64,000 nt of DNA from Sporothrix humicola (lineage: Eukaryota > Ascomycota > Sordariomycetes > Ophiostomatales > Ophiostomataceae). How positions within the stretch are numbered: the stretch's first letter is position 1; every line of letters starts with the position of its first letter. Both the position numbers and the translations under genes were made by a program. Shown in pieces: positions 63,914 to 64,000 of this stretch. The notes below the pieces were generated by a model that was not told the origin of the DNA, did no database searches, and saw only the letters and a list, made by a program, of their open reading frames with translations. Location: the NCBI GenBank assembly GCA_021396245.1, contig WNYE01000044.1, positions 280,683-344,682 on the forward strand, written 5' to 3'.

Positions 63914-64000
63914 AAAAAAATTTATATTTTTTTTTTTGTGTGTTGTGTGTGTTTTTTTTTTTACAAGGGTTGGTATAGAAAGTGAATTTGACAAGGGGGG
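63047..64000. other. Right-edge non-coding stretch with homopolymer runs
   Basis: Upstream flank of the FHA kinase. No supported ORF. It ends in 45 consecutive T (63868-63912), further long A and T runs and a TG-repeat, and the window stops at six G. The low-complexity end resembles the artefact at 25882-26062. Confidence 0.5.

Noticed and set aside
1..64000. tRNA, 5S rRNA, snRNA, CRISPR, or transposon with terminal repeats
   Set aside because: No B-box-like GGTTCRANTCC, 5S-like core, repeat-spacer array or long paired repeat was recognised by eye. A tRNAscan-SE/Infernal and RepeatMasker run would be decisive.

Overview
The window comes from a filamentous ascomycete (Pezizomycotina; a Sordariomycete is likely but not provable here). 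The evidence is nuclear genes with short introns (about 50-150 bp) that have GTNNGT donors, CTAAC/CTGAC branch points and YAG acceptors; GC-rich exons set in AT-richer, pyrimidine-tract-rich intergenic DNA; and typical fungal proteins (Bfr1, GPI-anchored GH17 glucanase, Arp9, UAF-type SANT factor, fungal BTB family). No tRNA, rRNA, CRISPR, intact transposon or biosynthetic cluster was recognised. I resolved 19 protein genes and one decayed gene fragment.

Layout. 0.7-6.6 kb: RPB5 (-) diverges from BFR1 (+), followed by a conserved fungal protein of unknown function (-). 6.6-10.7 kb: non-coding, strongly purine/pyrimidine skewed. 10.7-18 kb: mitochondrial Obg GTPase MTG2 (+), tRNA m5C methyltransferase NCL1/TRM4 (+) and a GPI-anchored GH17 glucanase (-). 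18-21.3 kb: non-coding. 21.3-25.9 kb: a PI-PLC-X-domain protein with six N-terminal repeats (-) diverges from a KE4-type ZIP zinc transporter (+). 25.88-26.06 kb: an assembly fault made of 71 G, five N, a corrupted second copy of the ZIP 3' end, and 29 C. 26-34.5 kb: an 8.4-kb gene desert. 34.5-43 kb: an arrestin-like protein (+), Arp9 (-) and a TM9/EMP70 protein (-). 44.7-48.5 kb: three tandem BTB/POZ paralogues with the same intron plan, plus the decayed 3' end of a fourth. 49.5-63 kb: a conserved unknown protein, a 1399-residue RNA-processing fusion (+), an RRN5-like SANT factor (-), the mitochondrial helicase IRC3 (+) and an FHA-domain checkpoint/meiotic kinase (-). The window ends in a homopolymer-rich stretch that may be another assembly edge.

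Most genes are single-copy housekeeping functions: RNA polymerase, rDNA transcription, chromatin remodelling, tRNA modification, mitochondrial ribosome and mtDNA maintenance, secretory-pathway sorting and cell wall. They have independent promoters and no operon logic. The two stand-out items are the fusion at 51743-55942, which joins 2H phosphoesterase, EEP nuclease/phosphatase, poly(A)-polymerase-like nucleotidyltransferase and MJ1316 domains in one intronless ORF with key residues intact, and the actively duplicating and decaying BTB cluster.
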